64,000 nucleotides of DNA from Sacculina carcini (Eukaryota > Arthropoda > Thecostraca > Sacculinidae). Where the stretch lies: assembly GCA_916048095.2 (NCBI GenBank), contig OU696575.1, positions 9,170,468 to 9,234,467 of the forward strand. Direction: 5' to 3'. Below are positions 1 through 11,480 of this stretch, in pieces (the stretch's first letter is position 1; the number at the start of each line of letters is the position of its first letter). The notes beneath the pieces are model-generated. The model searched no databases. It was not told the origin of the DNA and worked only from the letters and a program-made list of their open reading frames with translations. A program made the translations under genes and the position numbers.

Positions 1-226
1 GACGCGGCATTTACGGCGCACATTGGTCAATTGGCGCGTCACTTTGCGTTGATTGGTGTTGGCACTTTTTGCGCGGCCAATCCATTTGAGAGCGGGAAAT
101 GAGTGCGTCGTATTTGAACGCAACGATCGTTGAGCAGAAACTACAATCGTTTTGTCACAGAGTTGCCAACTGAATGCCGCTGAAAGTTGCCAGTCATGAA
201 CGCTCCAATCTGGCTTGTTGTGTTTT

Positions 227-229
<3 letters not shown>

Positions 230-294
<65 letters not shown>

Positions 295-312
295 GTGTGT
301 GTGTGTGTGTGT
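230..312. repeat. (TG)n microsatellite
   Basis: About 80 bp of almost pure TG with one TTG interruption near 293. Reading frames made only of alternating Cys/Val residues cross it and are not genes. The 229 bases before it and the ~300 after show no recognisable feature. Confidence 0.97.
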
Positions 313-780
313 CATTTTTCGTGCGTCATTGTCAGTGAAATCGCACAGAACAGCATCGATTCAAAATTACGGGACTGCCGAACGCTCGGCTGAGGTAAAA
401 GACTTCATGATTTATGAAAACGCATTCTGTTTGATATGAACTGTGCACTCAAATACAAAGATACAAGTGTTTTGGCAAAAATATGAAAAAGCCGCACTAG
501 TGACAAACAAGGTTTTTTTGACATAGAAAACCTACCTCTAAAATCGTGCACTTTTAATGTATTTTTCATGTCAATTTATGACCCCTTAGGTGACATGTAT
601 TAAAATTCCTCTGATCATTATTATTATTATTATTATTAATTACAGGCAAATCCAGTAGCATGGGAAGAGCGCAAGCACTATTACCACCCTAAGGTGGCCT
701 CATGTACCGGAAGCGCCCAAAAGATTCAGAGAGAAAGAGAGTTCGAAGAGAAAAAAGTCTAGAAAGAGAGTTGGAAAGAA
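313..780. other. Unassigned stretch with a short (ATT)n run
   Basis: No coding region, RNA gene or transposon end recognised. An (ATT)n run lies at 617-639. The segment 640-780 leads into the A-rich array that follows and contains a purine-rich GAGAGAAAGAG patch. Confidence 0.6.
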
Positions 781-1500
781 AATAATAAATGAATAACAAT
801 AAATAATAAACCATCATCCGATAACAATCCATAATGTCACTCCACCCACGTTCCTCAATAAATAATAACAATCAACAATAAATATGTGATTCAGTAAATA
901 ACAGCCATCAATAAATAAGAATAAATATTAATAAATAAGTAATAAATAACAATCAAGAACAATACATATGATTCAATAAGAAACATCCAACAATAAATAT
1001 AAATATGATTCAATAAGTAACAACAACACAAATAAATATGATTCAATAAACAATAACACCAATAAATATGATTCAATAAACAACGACAACAATAAATATG
1101 ATTCAATAAACAGCAACAACAATAAATATGATTCAATAAGCAACAACAACAATAAATATGATTCAATAAACAGCAACAACAATAAATATGATTCAATAAA
1201 CAACAACAACAATAAATATGACTCAATAAACAGCAACAACAATAAATATGATTCAATAAACAACAACAGCCAACACTGAGTAAAAGTATAATTTAATAAA
1301 TAACAACAACCAATAATAAATAGTAATAAATAGAGAGTAAAATAGGAATAAATATAAATAAATAGAAAATAAATAACAATAAGCATGAATAAATAACAAT
1401 AAATATGAATAAATATACAATTAATAATAAGTAACAATTAATACAATAACAACAACAACAATTAACAACAACAATTAACAATTAATACAATTAATGCGAT
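781..1500. repeat. A-rich minisatellite with a 30-bp core unit
   Basis: From about 991 to 1270 a 30-bp unit (AATAAATATGATTCAATAAA followed by a CAAC-rich 10-mer) repeats about nine times in perfect 30-bp phase, with scattered substitutions. On the minus strand this reads as a repeated 10-residue LLNHIYCCCC peptide, an artefact. The flanks (781-990, 1271-1500) are decayed AATAA/AACA versions of the same material. The 3' side of the minus-strand LINE tail at 10.84-11.01 kb has the same AATAAATATGAATAAAT texture, so the array may be an expanded LINE tail (inference). Confidence 0.9.
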
Positions 1501-2640
1501 CATCTTATGATTCATCCACCTCAGTGTACAAAAGCAAGCTCCCCAGCTGCATGTATCCAGGAGATATTGAATTCGTATCGCTACAATAACTGCAGATTAG
1601 CCAGCAGATCACAGATCGTTTTAATATACTATTTATACATTCTGAATATAATAAAATCGATATATTATAACATTCATGGTAAGAGTCTCACTAAAAACGT
1701 AAAAATATGTTTGCAATAAGATTACGCGGAATTGGACTGTATATTGGACAAATTAAAAGTTATGCCAAAAACCGATAAAGATCCAATGAAATGTATTAAA
1801 ATATTGAATAGTATTTTAAGACACACACACACAATAAAATCGTGTCTGAGGAGGAATTGTAGTTTGTCGCAGAAACTGGTGATGAAGACATCGGTTGACA
1901 GTTTTGGTTTTTGAAGGGTTGATCTGTCGTTCGATGTCCACTGCTTAAATTCCACTCCATCAGCCGCTTTTCTATCCAAAAACTGCAATTAGAATTTATA
2001 TTTCTGAACACCGGAACAGTTTGGTCATTTTTCAAAAAAGCATGTTTCTTGAGGTGGACTACATTGCAAAAGTGCCACGCAATGCCGATATTGGCAGTTG
2101 TAATCAGTGTCCGGCTCATCTTCTGCATTGACCGAAGGGCCCGCTTCATTGGGATCTCTCATGCTTGGCGACATGGTTTTCATTAATAGGGTTATTGCTG
2201 TAATCATTCATTTAACATTTTGGTGAGCAGTGCAAACACAAACTGCATGTGTACCACTGGCACCAGGCAGTACACACTCTTTTGGTCGTAAGTCTGCGAA
2301 CTTGGAAAATCCAATCTTCAAGGTGTGGTGCCCCCGTGTATCTTCATGTAATCTGTGTATTTGAGAAATTTGCGTATTTTAATCTGAAACACATTTAAAT
2401 ACATTTGCTTTGCTGGACTTGTTTTTCACAGTAATCCATTACATTTTCGTTTTAGATTAATCAAACCACAAAAGAGATGACTTATACTCTCTCTGAAATA
2501 TAGGTCACCCGATTACAAAACTGGTTTAGGGGGTGTATTGAACTGCGTGCTCTGCCTTAACCATGTTGAAACCCAACATGAAACTTGTACATTAAAGCTT
2601 ACATACGAGTATATCTACAATATACATACTTAACAAAAAC
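1501..2640. other. Unassigned intergenic sequence
   Basis: Short overlapping frames on both strands (the longest, 117 codons, on the minus strand at 1796-2149) have no recognisable motif and overlap each other. I see no convincing gene or element. Confidence 0.5.
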
Positions 2641-2667
2641 ATCGGAGTATACTATATTTGTCCTGCG

Positions 2668-2708
2668 AGGTCAAAGGTCACATTTAGATGACCTTTTTCA
2701 TTTGACCT
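2668..2708. promoter_or_regulatory. Inverted AGGTCA half-sites including a perfect DR1
   Basis: AGGTCA-A-AGGTCA at 2668-2680 is a perfect DR1 nuclear-receptor half-site pair. It is followed within 25 bp by inverted copies (TGACCT at 2689-2694, TGACCT-like at 2703-2708), giving a small palindrome. No gene start is nearby, so this may be part of a dispersed repeat rather than a working enhancer. Confidence 0.25.
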
Positions 2709-2709
2709 T

Positions 2710-3538
2710 GCAGATACAAAATTACTTAAGCTATGTTGTAGAGCTATTCAACAGCTTCAAAATAGTGTTTAAATGGTGCCTCTAGGTAGTCAAACAGCTG
2801 AGATATTGACTACTGACCGACGACAATTTTAGCTGTAAAGACATTCGAGGTCAAACTTTACGGTGTCATATCCCGGGAACGGTGCGACCTAGAATACTAA
2901 GATTATATATTTTTACTCAGCTCAGTGAGGTCTATGGCTTACCAAAAAAAAACAAATCTGAGTCGGGTCCAGAGAATCAGTGGTTGAAATAACATGGAAT
3001 GACCATGGTTAACATATTAACAATGGTTAAATACGAATGGTTAAATTACAAATGGTTAAAATACAAATTACGAATGGTGAAAAACAATGCTTAAATGCAA
3101 TCAACATCACTCAAGTCAAGCTAGAAAATCAGATTTAAGGAAAAAAATAATGAGAATTCCCCGGGGCAATAATATACGGAGTTTAGTATCAATATTGATA
3201 AAAATAGAATATATATCATAACAAATCTTTACATTATTTGATACATAAGTTAGCTTTGGTGATACATACGCTTACATTTTCCTAGCAGCCACTCCAAAGC
3301 GACCAAGTTTGCTTTCGCTCTTTTGTTCAAACATTTCTCTTATTATTTAGCATAGCATTTTTCTTAAGACGTCAAATATATCACTCGAGAAGCTCAAATT
3401 AAATTTTCAGCCATACAATTGGCTTGCAACTTCACTGCAACTGTGCAACATTTTCTTGAGTGTTTTCAATAAATCAAGGTGATTATTACAAACCAATGTC
3501 TCCCCAAGTCTAACTTCTTTCTTATTTAAGCCTTCTGC
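2710..3538. other. Unassigned AT-rich sequence
   Basis: No coding or RNA feature recognised. A run of ACAAATGGTTAAA-like short repeats at about 3005-3095 suggests a degenerate tandem repeat with a 10-20 bp period. Confidence 0.5.
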
Positions 3539-3957
3539 TTGTGTGTGTGTGTGTGTGTGTTTGTGTGTGGGCGTTCTACCAACTATTGAGTTGGATCATG
3601 TGGTTCATTCTGCGCACGGACGCACATACAAACACACACATACACACAAATGCACATGGTACCGGTTTGGCTTTTAGCTTAGAGCGACTATGCTTGTTCA
3701 TTGAACACACACACGCACATACGCACGAACGTACACCCATATGTGTGAGTATAAAACATGGAGCAGCAATATGTACTCATGGCCCCAGAAGACCACAGCG
3801 ACAGCTAGGCAAAGTGGAGACAGAGCATGGAACAGAGAAGGGTTCAGATTGGAATGGAGGAGGTGAGACAAAAAGCAGCAACGAATGCAACGCAAAAAGT
3901 CAGCCGTCAGGAAGGTCAGATAGCTGCGAACATAGATGGGAGTGTCCGCACGCCCAC

Positions 3958-4010
<53 letters not shown>
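3539..4010. repeat. Paired TG and CA microsatellites
   Basis: (TG)n at 3539-3569 and (CA)n at 3955-4008 bracket about 390 bp that is itself rich in CACA/ACGC runs. The complementary repeats could base-pair in a single strand. A 183-codon frame across the unit is rich in His/Thr and repeat-derived. Confidence 0.9.
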
Positions 4011-4435
4011 CACACAGAGGTATATCCTGAATAGAGGTGAGGTTGTGTGCAGGAAGGGGACCACTCAATCTGTTGTCGGTCGGAGAAATTGACATAGACG
4101 GGATGAGGAGATATGATGTCGAGTGAGAAAGGAAGCCAGCAAGGAAAATGAACACGAATGCAATGAGTGAGTTAAATTGCTGGTGGTGTATTGTAATGTG
4201 TCCGTTTTGGTATCTTTGTAATTTTTAACAGACTTTTATGAATAGATTTAGTGCAATTGAGTGAGAATATGCCAATTGAGTTGTATTCAGTTATGAATAC
4301 TTACAGTATTTACTTGTTCGGTCAGATATATCCCTGCTTGTGGTAGATATCTAGCACGGAACAACGAGTAATATATCTGCCATTGGTGACTAAACATTGA
4401 TCTCACATTCATTCACATTGAGAAGGGTAGCTAGC
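4011..4435. other. Unassigned sequence
   Basis: Between the CA repeat and the first MITE copy I see no gene, RNA or transposon end. Confidence 0.5.
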
Positions 4436-4766
4436 ATGGGCGTGGATTAGTGACGAGGCTCGAGGGGATGACAGCCATCATGCATTAGTGTTCAAAGTTG
4501 ACTCAGTTGGTCAATTACATGGGACCCTCAACTATTTTATGCCTAGTAAATTACAACAAAAATACATCAATGAAAAGTATAGTTAATATAATTGCGTACA
4601 CATATTTGTCGTGTATTTTTACTTTTTGCTATGCTGATTTTGATGACAATATACCAAATGAACTGAACTCAGTAGAATTCCTGGGGAGTATAATTGCGTA
4701 TCTGTGCCCCCAGACAATTTGACGGGGGGTAAATATGCCCCATAAACCAAGGATCTACGCCAATGA
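4436..4766 (+). mobile_element. MITE-like repeat, copy 1
   Basis: About 330 bp that recurs in the same orientation at 5723-6073. Shared blocks are GGATGACAG-CATCATGCATTAGT, the ATGGGACCCT segment, TGCTGATTTTGA and a late CCCCCAG-CAATTTGACGGGG block. The ends are weakly inverted: ATGGGCGTGGAT on the left against the complement of ATCTACGCCAAT on the right. Flanking 7-mers TAGCTAG/TAACTAG could be a target duplication. There is no coding capacity. Confidence 0.7.
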
Positions 4767-5722
4767 TAACTAGACACCTTACAAGACTGGATAAAAAGGA
4801 CACATTGCTCAAGGTAGGATGATCTAGACAGCTTGCTAGATAACACACGACTATCCAGCAACAAATGCCCTATCTCTCTTTCTATTTCACTAGCATGTGT
4901 TTGCAATAGAAAACAGTTGTATTTCAGTTGTCTGCTCTTCTCGTTTTCGCGTTTGTGCTTCATCTGGATGTTATATGCAACACGTGTTCTTGTTGTGCTT
5001 GTTCTGTGATCGCGTTGCGTTCGTCCTCATGTGCTCGTGACTCCGGCCTTCCAGCTGTCTTATTTCTTGTTGAACAATTGTGATGTTGATTGGGGAACGA
5101 TATCGCTTGGTAATTAATTCCAGCTTTTTATTGCTCGATTTGGGAAATTATATTTATAAATGCCTTTTTAATCCTGCATTTTCGAAAGCCACACTTATTA
5201 TTTCCGTTAGATTTGGAAAACTCAAAAATCTTCCCATTATCAACATCTTCTCTTTCCGTAAATTGTGCGTGTGTAGGTGTGTTTGTGGCGTTTGTACACA
5301 GTGTACACACACTGTATCAGGTGTAACGAGAATTTCAGGTTGTCAAACTCATTACTGCTGGGTAGCTGACAGCGATTCATCGGTGACACTAGATAATTTT
5401 TGAACAGGGGCGGGGGGGAGCTGCCCCAACTCTTGCCTATAATGTGGGCGTATTATGAAGACACCATTAAGCTCATATATCCACATGAATTTTAAGTGAA
5501 TCTTTACGTGACTTTTTATTCGAAGAAAACCATTTTAATTGTAGCTTTCTGTTACTACGATAATTAACAAAACAGCTTACAACATATTTTGTCTGTGTAT
5601 CCGCCCTGATTATTTCCATGGCTCAAAGATATTCGTGGGTATATGTGTGCATGTGTGTTTGTGTGTGTAAGCGTATGTGTGTATGTTTGTGTATGTGTGT
5701 GTGTTTGTCTTCAAAATCTATA
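4767..5722. other. Unassigned spacer between MITE copies
   Basis: Contains short frames and a degenerate GT-rich run at 5640-5710 but nothing recognisable. Confidence 0.5.
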
Positions 5723-6073
5723 GGGGCGTATATTTGCGTCGAGGCTCGGGGGATGACAGTCATCATGCATTAGTATTCAAAGTTGGCTCAGTTCGTCAAT
5801 TGCATGGGACCCTACACTATTTTCGGCCCATTAAATTACAACACATATATACCTCAATGAAAATCATATTGCACATATATGATTAATTTTTAAAATATTT
5901 ATAATTTTGTACATTTTTCCTGTATTATTTTTTACTATGCTGATTTTGACGAAAGTGCATATAATGAAATAAGCTCGGCAATATTCTCGGGGTGTAACTG
6001 TATAATCATACCCCCAGCCAATTTGACGGGGGTATATATAAAACCCCATACCTCCCAGGATAAACGCCCATGA
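5723..6073 (+). mobile_element. MITE-like repeat, copy 2
   Basis: Second copy of the repeat at 4436-4766, same orientation, a little longer because of an AT-rich insertion near 5880-5920. It begins GGGGCGTA and ends with the complementary TAAACGCCCATGA. Part of the same sequence (ACCTCAATGAAAAGTATATTG) recurs at about 45827-45849, so the family is dispersed. Confidence 0.7.
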
Positions 6074-6527
6074 CTGTACATTTGATACCTGGCAATATAT
6101 TTGTGTATATGTACATGTGTGTGTGTTTGTATGTGTAATTACGACCGAGACAGTACACACCACCTTAAGTATAGCTTTTGCACAATCCATTTTGGACACC
6201 ACTGTTTGAAATAACTTTTGATTCAACATTGAAAATTTGTTTTGAAATAATTAGATGTTAATAATATTTCATATATACACACATATATGCGCTAAAATAC
6301 ATGCGTATTATTATTAATATTTAAACCAATTAACAAGGTCGAATGGAAAAAACGCATCCGCCATAAATTGCCTGACAGCAATCTCCATGCAACATAATTA
6401 TCAAGTGAAAGAGACTGAGGGAAATGAACAATGATATTTGAAAATATCAAACAAGCACATTTGAAATTGAATTGGTGAAGTGGAATCAGAACTAATCACA
6501 AACACACACGCACATACACACACAACT
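6074..6527. other. Unassigned sequence before LINE fragment
   Basis: AT-rich, with a GT run at 6110-6135 and a CA run at 6500-6523 that touches the LINE fragment boundary. No gene seen. Confidence 0.5.
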
Positions 6528-7420
6528 ATGTTTTTGATTTATATAAATGATATATTTGAAGGTGTAGAGAATTATATGAGTCTATTCGCTGACGATGCAA
6601 GATTGATGAAGAACGTGAGATCCAAGGAAGACTGCAAACTGCTGCAAAAGGACCTAGACAAAATTCATCAATGGAGTATAGATTGGAATATGGAATACAA
6701 CCATATGAAATGCCATCCCATGAAACTCAGAAAGAGTAAATATCGCCGGAGCTACGAGTATAAATTAGGAGGACATTTAATATAAGAGGTGGATGAAGAA
6801 AAGGACCTGGTTATAATTTTTCAGCATAATTTATCATGTGAACGACACATAGGCAAAGTAGTAAGTATGGCGTATTGAACAATAGCGCAAATTAGAACAT
6901 TATTTAATGATTTACATTGCGAAACACTAAAAAAGTTATGATATCTGTAATAAGACCCAAGTTGGAGTACTCTGGACCTGTGTGGACGTCATACAAATAG
7001 AAAGATATAACAAAATTAGAGGAGATTCAAAAAATATTTTCAAAAATGATCCCAGAATTAAAGAAATTACCATATGAAGACAGACTAAAAAGACTTGGCT
7101 TGAAGACACTGCAAGAACGAAAGAGAGAGAGGAGATTTAATAGTGATTTTCAAGTATTTCAATAGGTATCACACAGGATTTGACATTTCGGAATACAATC
7201 AAAAAGAAAGAAGACGAAGGCACAACAGGAAACTAAAAAAAAACGAGATGCCGCGGCGACTTGAGTAAATATGGCTTCCAGTTTAGGTGTATTACCAAGT
7301 GGAATTATTTAAGCAATGATGTTGTGGCGGCCCCAACCACAAGTTCCTTAGTAGTGTTTGCTGGACAAATGTGGCAATTGAGACGGGACAGCTCGAGCCA
7401 TGCTCATCTCCCGTAAATTC
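6528..7420 (+). pseudogene. LINE reverse transcriptase C-terminal fragment
   Basis: Begins inside the palm domain of a non-LTR reverse transcriptase. The frame shows YINDIFEGVENYMSLFADD, with FADD at the catalytic YADD position, then a thumb-like stretch. After a stop at about 6785 the homology goes on in shifted frames: RPKLEYSGPVW near 6955, a PELKKLPYEDRLKRLGL block near 7055-7105, and a C-terminal KYGFQF...WNYLS block near 7268-7310. This order is that of CR1/Jockey-type LINE ORF2. The start and the endonuclease are missing, and at least three frame changes make it dead. A CA microsatellite follows at 7466-7484. Confidence 0.85.
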
Positions 7421-7465
7421 AACTCGGTGAGAACAACTCGGCGAGAACACAGACACACAAATCCA

Positions 7466-7484
7466 CACACACACACACACACAA
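7466..7484. repeat. (CA)n microsatellite
   Basis: Short pure CA run just 3' of the LINE fragment. The 295 bases after it, up to the pogo element, hold nothing recognisable. Confidence 0.9.
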
Positions 7485-7779
7485 TATGCAGCGTATAGAA
7501 AAATAATGCTTTACTGTACTCATTTTGATTTTAGCAGCAATTACTTGACTAATTAGTAAACATATCCCAATAAGGATATATTTAGTATATTTTGATAAGC
7601 TTCTGTGTAATGATTGATTATTCCTCAATAATAAAACTCCCGCTTCAGTTAACATTGTCACATGCAAAAGTAGTTTAATTTTATTATTATTTAATCATAG
7701 GTCGAACATCTGATAACGCGTGAACAACTGTAAATAATATTGTAATCAACATTTGACCATGTGCTATTGGAGATACAAT

Positions 7780-8638
7780 CAGCCCTCCAATATCGGACTC
7801 GAAGGGACCGAGTAACAAATCCGCCATTTGGAGGTTTCCGCTATTTGGAGGTGTCCGCTATTTAAAGATGTGCTCTGCAGTAATGTTATTCAACCTTCTA
7901 CATCTTAAATCAATTTGTCCAAAAAAATCCCTTATTATTTACCACTTTCCATCATTCTCAAATGATTCTGCCAAATTTTCCCATTGCCTCAGAAAAGTAT
8001 TCTGCTGTGCGGCGTTTTCCTCCGCGCACCATGGTTTGGTATGCTACAACTTGCAGGAGACCCGTTTCATCATTGTTGAACACATGATTAATTTCCGATG
8101 CAACAATAATAGGAATTGTCCATATCATTAGAAGATACAAATTCCTGCATGACTCCTGTGTGAGATTTTCAAAAATCTAGTGTCCTAGGCGGCCGTCTAT
8201 TTTGCCTAAACCTAATAATATGAATTTGTATCTTTCTATGCCTAAAGCCCGCCCTAATAAGTCACTCGGTTATACCAATTGGCCTGCAACAATGAAATGC
8301 TGTCAGTCGATAAGCCGGAGTCAATTTATTACATACATCCTTCATTCAAGAATCACTGAATCTGAAACCCCATACAGAAATATCTGAAACCAGATGAAAC
8401 CTCACACAGGATCAGAAACCCCCAGTTTTCTGCTATTTGAAGGTGAGTTATATTAGTGAGTAAAATACACAATTCGGCTATTTGGAGGTTTCCGCCATTG
8501 GGATGTTTGAATTCCGCTATTTGGAGGTGTAATTAACACATATTTTATTTTGAAGGTTTTTTTTATCGGGACCAAGGAAGTATTCCGCTGTTTGGAGAAT
8601 TCTGCTATTAGGAGGTCCGCTATTTTGATGGTCCACTG
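7780..8638 (-). mobile_element. Decayed pogo/Tigger-like DNA transposon
   Basis: Both ends carry repeated CCGCTATTTGGAGGT-type blocks (7830-7862 on the left, 8455-8530 and 8580-8630 on the right). The right end, read on the minus strand, starts CAGTGGACCATCAAAATAGC, typical of Tigger/pogo terminal inverted repeats. On the minus strand at 8058-8072 the sequence encodes DETGL inside NNDETGL, the conserved first-catalytic-Asp motif of pogo/Tigger DDE transposases. Only about 60 codons of transposase remain open, so it is a non-functional internally deleted relic. A further terminal fragment of the same type lies at 45854-45900. Confidence 0.75.
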
Positions 8639-9473
8639 TGAACGCATAATTAAAAAAGACAATAGTACTTCTCCTTGAAAGGATAATGTTGGCAATATTT
8701 CATGTCAATGTAAAATTATACGATTGCCTAGAAAATCTAGTAGCAGGGTCTGTGCATTCAGACGACAACGTGAAAAAGAACCAGAGGACAACATTCCTTG
8801 ATTAATCCTGCGAGATTATTTTGACAGTCTTTCATAAGCTGCTCATTTTAACAGCGTAATCTGTACAGCTGTCACCAATTAAATTCACTACGTTCTTCGA
8901 CGTCACACGAACCTGACACACTTGCTCACGATGAACAAGCGGTCATACGAACATCGTCCAAAGAAGCGTTCACTGAAGGCAAAGCAGAGAAAAACATGTA
9001 ATAACAAGAGACAAACAAAGAGCGAGAAAGATGACGAGAAAGACACAGACGGAGAGATAAGTGGATAGGAAGAGGCGAGGATTAATTAGGAACACCCTGA
9101 CGTGTTGATTAGAAAATTCCAGACCGTCTGCGTTTGGGCAGATGACGTAGGAGTGTTGGCGCCGTTGCGGTGAGGTATTCATTCATTCATGTACGTCATC
9201 GCAATGATGACCGACAAGACAGAGCTGGTTCGCCAGCAATTGGACAGCGCTCAATGCAGCGTGCAGGGTTGCCAGTGTGTCTAGCAGAGAAAAGCAGTGG
9301 AATTTAGTGAAAGTCACAATGCAAACTTAACATTGTACGCTCCATTATATCATTAAAAAAAACTGCACACATTTTCACTTTGCCAAGGTGTGTGGATCGA
9401 ATTAATTAATAAGAATGAATGAAAACGAATGACTAGGTTTCCAAATTGATCTTTGAAAGCGAATTCATTATTG

Positions 9474-9475
<2 letters not shown>
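8639..9475. other. Unassigned sequence
   Basis: No recognisable gene. Short minus-strand frames (for example 8970-9182) lack motifs. Confidence 0.5.

Positions 9476-9534
<59 letters not shown>
9476..9534. repeat. (TA)n microsatellite
   Basis: About 58 bp of uninterrupted TA, followed by a degenerate TATG/TACA run to about 9590. Likely unstable and able to form cruciforms. Confidence 0.97.
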
Positions 9535-9536
<2 letters not shown>

Positions 9537-9590
9537 TTATGTATACATGTATATATGTATGTATACATGTATATGGTTGATGTGTATGCA

Positions 9591-10839
9591 TGTTTCATGT
9601 CTAGTTTGTTATTTTCCAATGATACTTATTTTCAGATTTATGAATGAAAAGAGGCACATTTATAAAACTTACATGTTATAATAAATAATTAACCAATAAT
9701 TATATGAATATATTCAATTAGCCCTGATATGTCTCTCTGAAATTGATGGGATGTATAATATTAAATATCCAAGAATATACACCTCGTTTGTCATTATTGA
9801 ATCACAAAGTTGGTCTATTTTTTGCACTTTCTCGCTTCGAGTTGGTCTATTTTTCCCGGTTTTGCAGTCTGGCAACTCTGCTTGACTCTCGCAGCTTGAG
9901 TGCCACTTCGCTCGACCAGTCTTGCTTCATCCCTCTGCCGCATAACGGACCGACGATATGAGCGAAGATTGATGGCTCTCCGTAGAGCTCAGCCAGACAG
10001 ACAACGTGCGAACAGCTGGCTGCGAATTAACGCACACCTGCGCTGTACAGGTGTGCGGCTAATTGAGGCTCGCCCATCGCTTGATTACGTTGGCAGACAG
10101 GTCTGCAACATGGGCGGATTCAGCGGTGACAATGCAGAATGAAGCAAATGTCGCGTGCCGGCTTGAAAGCTAGACAAAAACCAACAGTTTATAAGCATGT
10201 GGATGCAGCATAAAACAAATTGTTGAAAAAATTGTAAGAATATTAAAATCCTTGGTAGTATATGACAAAGTGCAGTGAATTAATGGAGATATGCAAGTTT
10301 ATCACGTTTGACAGGCAGATTGGTGTGAGAATAGAAGCACTGTTTATCTACCAATCTTACCAATGAATGACTGACAAAAACACTTGTTGATCGCATGCAA
10401 AATTTGAATGGGACCGCGTGCGTATTCAGACATTTTCGCACTCCAGGCGAATACAGCGAAAATTAGATAGGCACAAAACCCTGTATAACAAAACTTTTCT
10501 CTCTATAAAAATGACTACACAAACTATTTGCTTGTGGGAAATATGTTGCATGTTTAATTGCGATACGACAAACTCATGTATATTTCCTTGTGTAATCGGA
10601 TTTATCATTTGGTTTGACACTTCGTCAAATTGTTATATTGAACAATGAAATTCAGCCACATGGAGTGTTTAACTAGGAAATTGGCATACACCGCCTGCAC
10701 TAGATAATTATATTTCGCATCTGATTGGTCTGGGAAACTAAATCAACCGTCTAAATATCAGACAAAGGCCCAAATTACCTTGTTATACCTTGTTACCTTG
10801 TACCTTGGTGCGCTGAATAAATTCGACTCAATAGAGAAC
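9591..10839. other. Unassigned sequence
   Basis: No recognised gene. A short frame at 9900-10142 is GC-richer than its surroundings but has no motif. A CCTTGTTACCTTGTACCTTG triplication lies near 10778-10808. Confidence 0.5.
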
Positions 10840-11012
10840 AAATAAATATATAATCAATTGAACATCAAATAACAATAAATCCTTTTACACTCCATAGTAT
10901 CATTCCAACAAATCACAATAAATATTTATAAATAGATACTAAATTTCAATAAATAAGAATAAAAAGAAAATAAATAACAATAAATATGAATAAATATGAA
11001 TAAATAAAGCAA
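10840..11012 (-). repeat. A/T-rich LINE 3' tail
   Basis: AATAAATATGAATAAAT-type repeats directly downstream, in minus-strand sense, of the LINE C-terminus at 11013-11480. This is best read as its 3' UTR and tail. The texture matches the minisatellite at 0.8-1.5 kb. Confidence 0.55.
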
Positions 11013-11480
11013 TCAAATGCGCTCTTTCAGTAGCATTTCATTGACTTTGGTCTTGGATTTGTTCAGATTGTTTTGCGAGAAAACATCCTTCCTTAACGCG
11101 TTCCAATCACCCACAATGACCGGGAGAAAGCAACTCTTCAATTGCTTTGTGCGACAACGAATTGGAGTCATGCACTGGGAATGCTGTTTGGATGTATATC
11201 GTGTGCTTCTTGCTGCCACGAAATCACCAGGAATTGATTTGCTCATCGGATGGTCGTTGTGCTTGATCTTGTACAGCATGCACACGCTGCTGACCTTTCG
11301 ACGATCGCAAAGATCACCAAGAACCAAGTCACCACAGAGGAACCTGCAAATCCTAACAACTCTGCTGATGAGCTTGAGGTGACAATCCTCGGCAGACTAA
11401 CACACAGGGGCTCCGTACTCCAGAAATGACCAAATGAAACAGCGAAAACAACTTTTGGAGATTGTGCTGCCACCGAGCCA
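11013..11480 (-). pseudogene. LINE reverse transcriptase C-terminal tail
   Basis: The minus-strand frame reads DLCDRRKVSSVCMLYKI, then HPMSKSIPGDFVAARSTR, RCRTKQLKSCFLPVIVGDWN and ALRKDVF. This is the conserved tail of CR1/Jockey-type LINE ORF2 proteins: a VCMLYKI helix followed by an RCRT...FLP...WN block. The frame continues upstream in another phase to about 11480. RT core and endonuclease are absent. A homologous tail, also minus, lies at 62809-63160. Confidence 0.8.

Noticed and set aside
187..439. Two overlapping frames rich in Cys-Val repeats
   Set aside because: Translation of a TG microsatellite.
891..1481. Minus-strand frames up to 154 codons with LLNHIYCCCC-type repeats
   Set aside because: Translation of the 30-bp minisatellite; the periodic peptide has no independent support.
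3541..4092. 183-codon plus-strand frame
   Set aside because: Made of TG/CA repeat peptides at both ends with no domain between.
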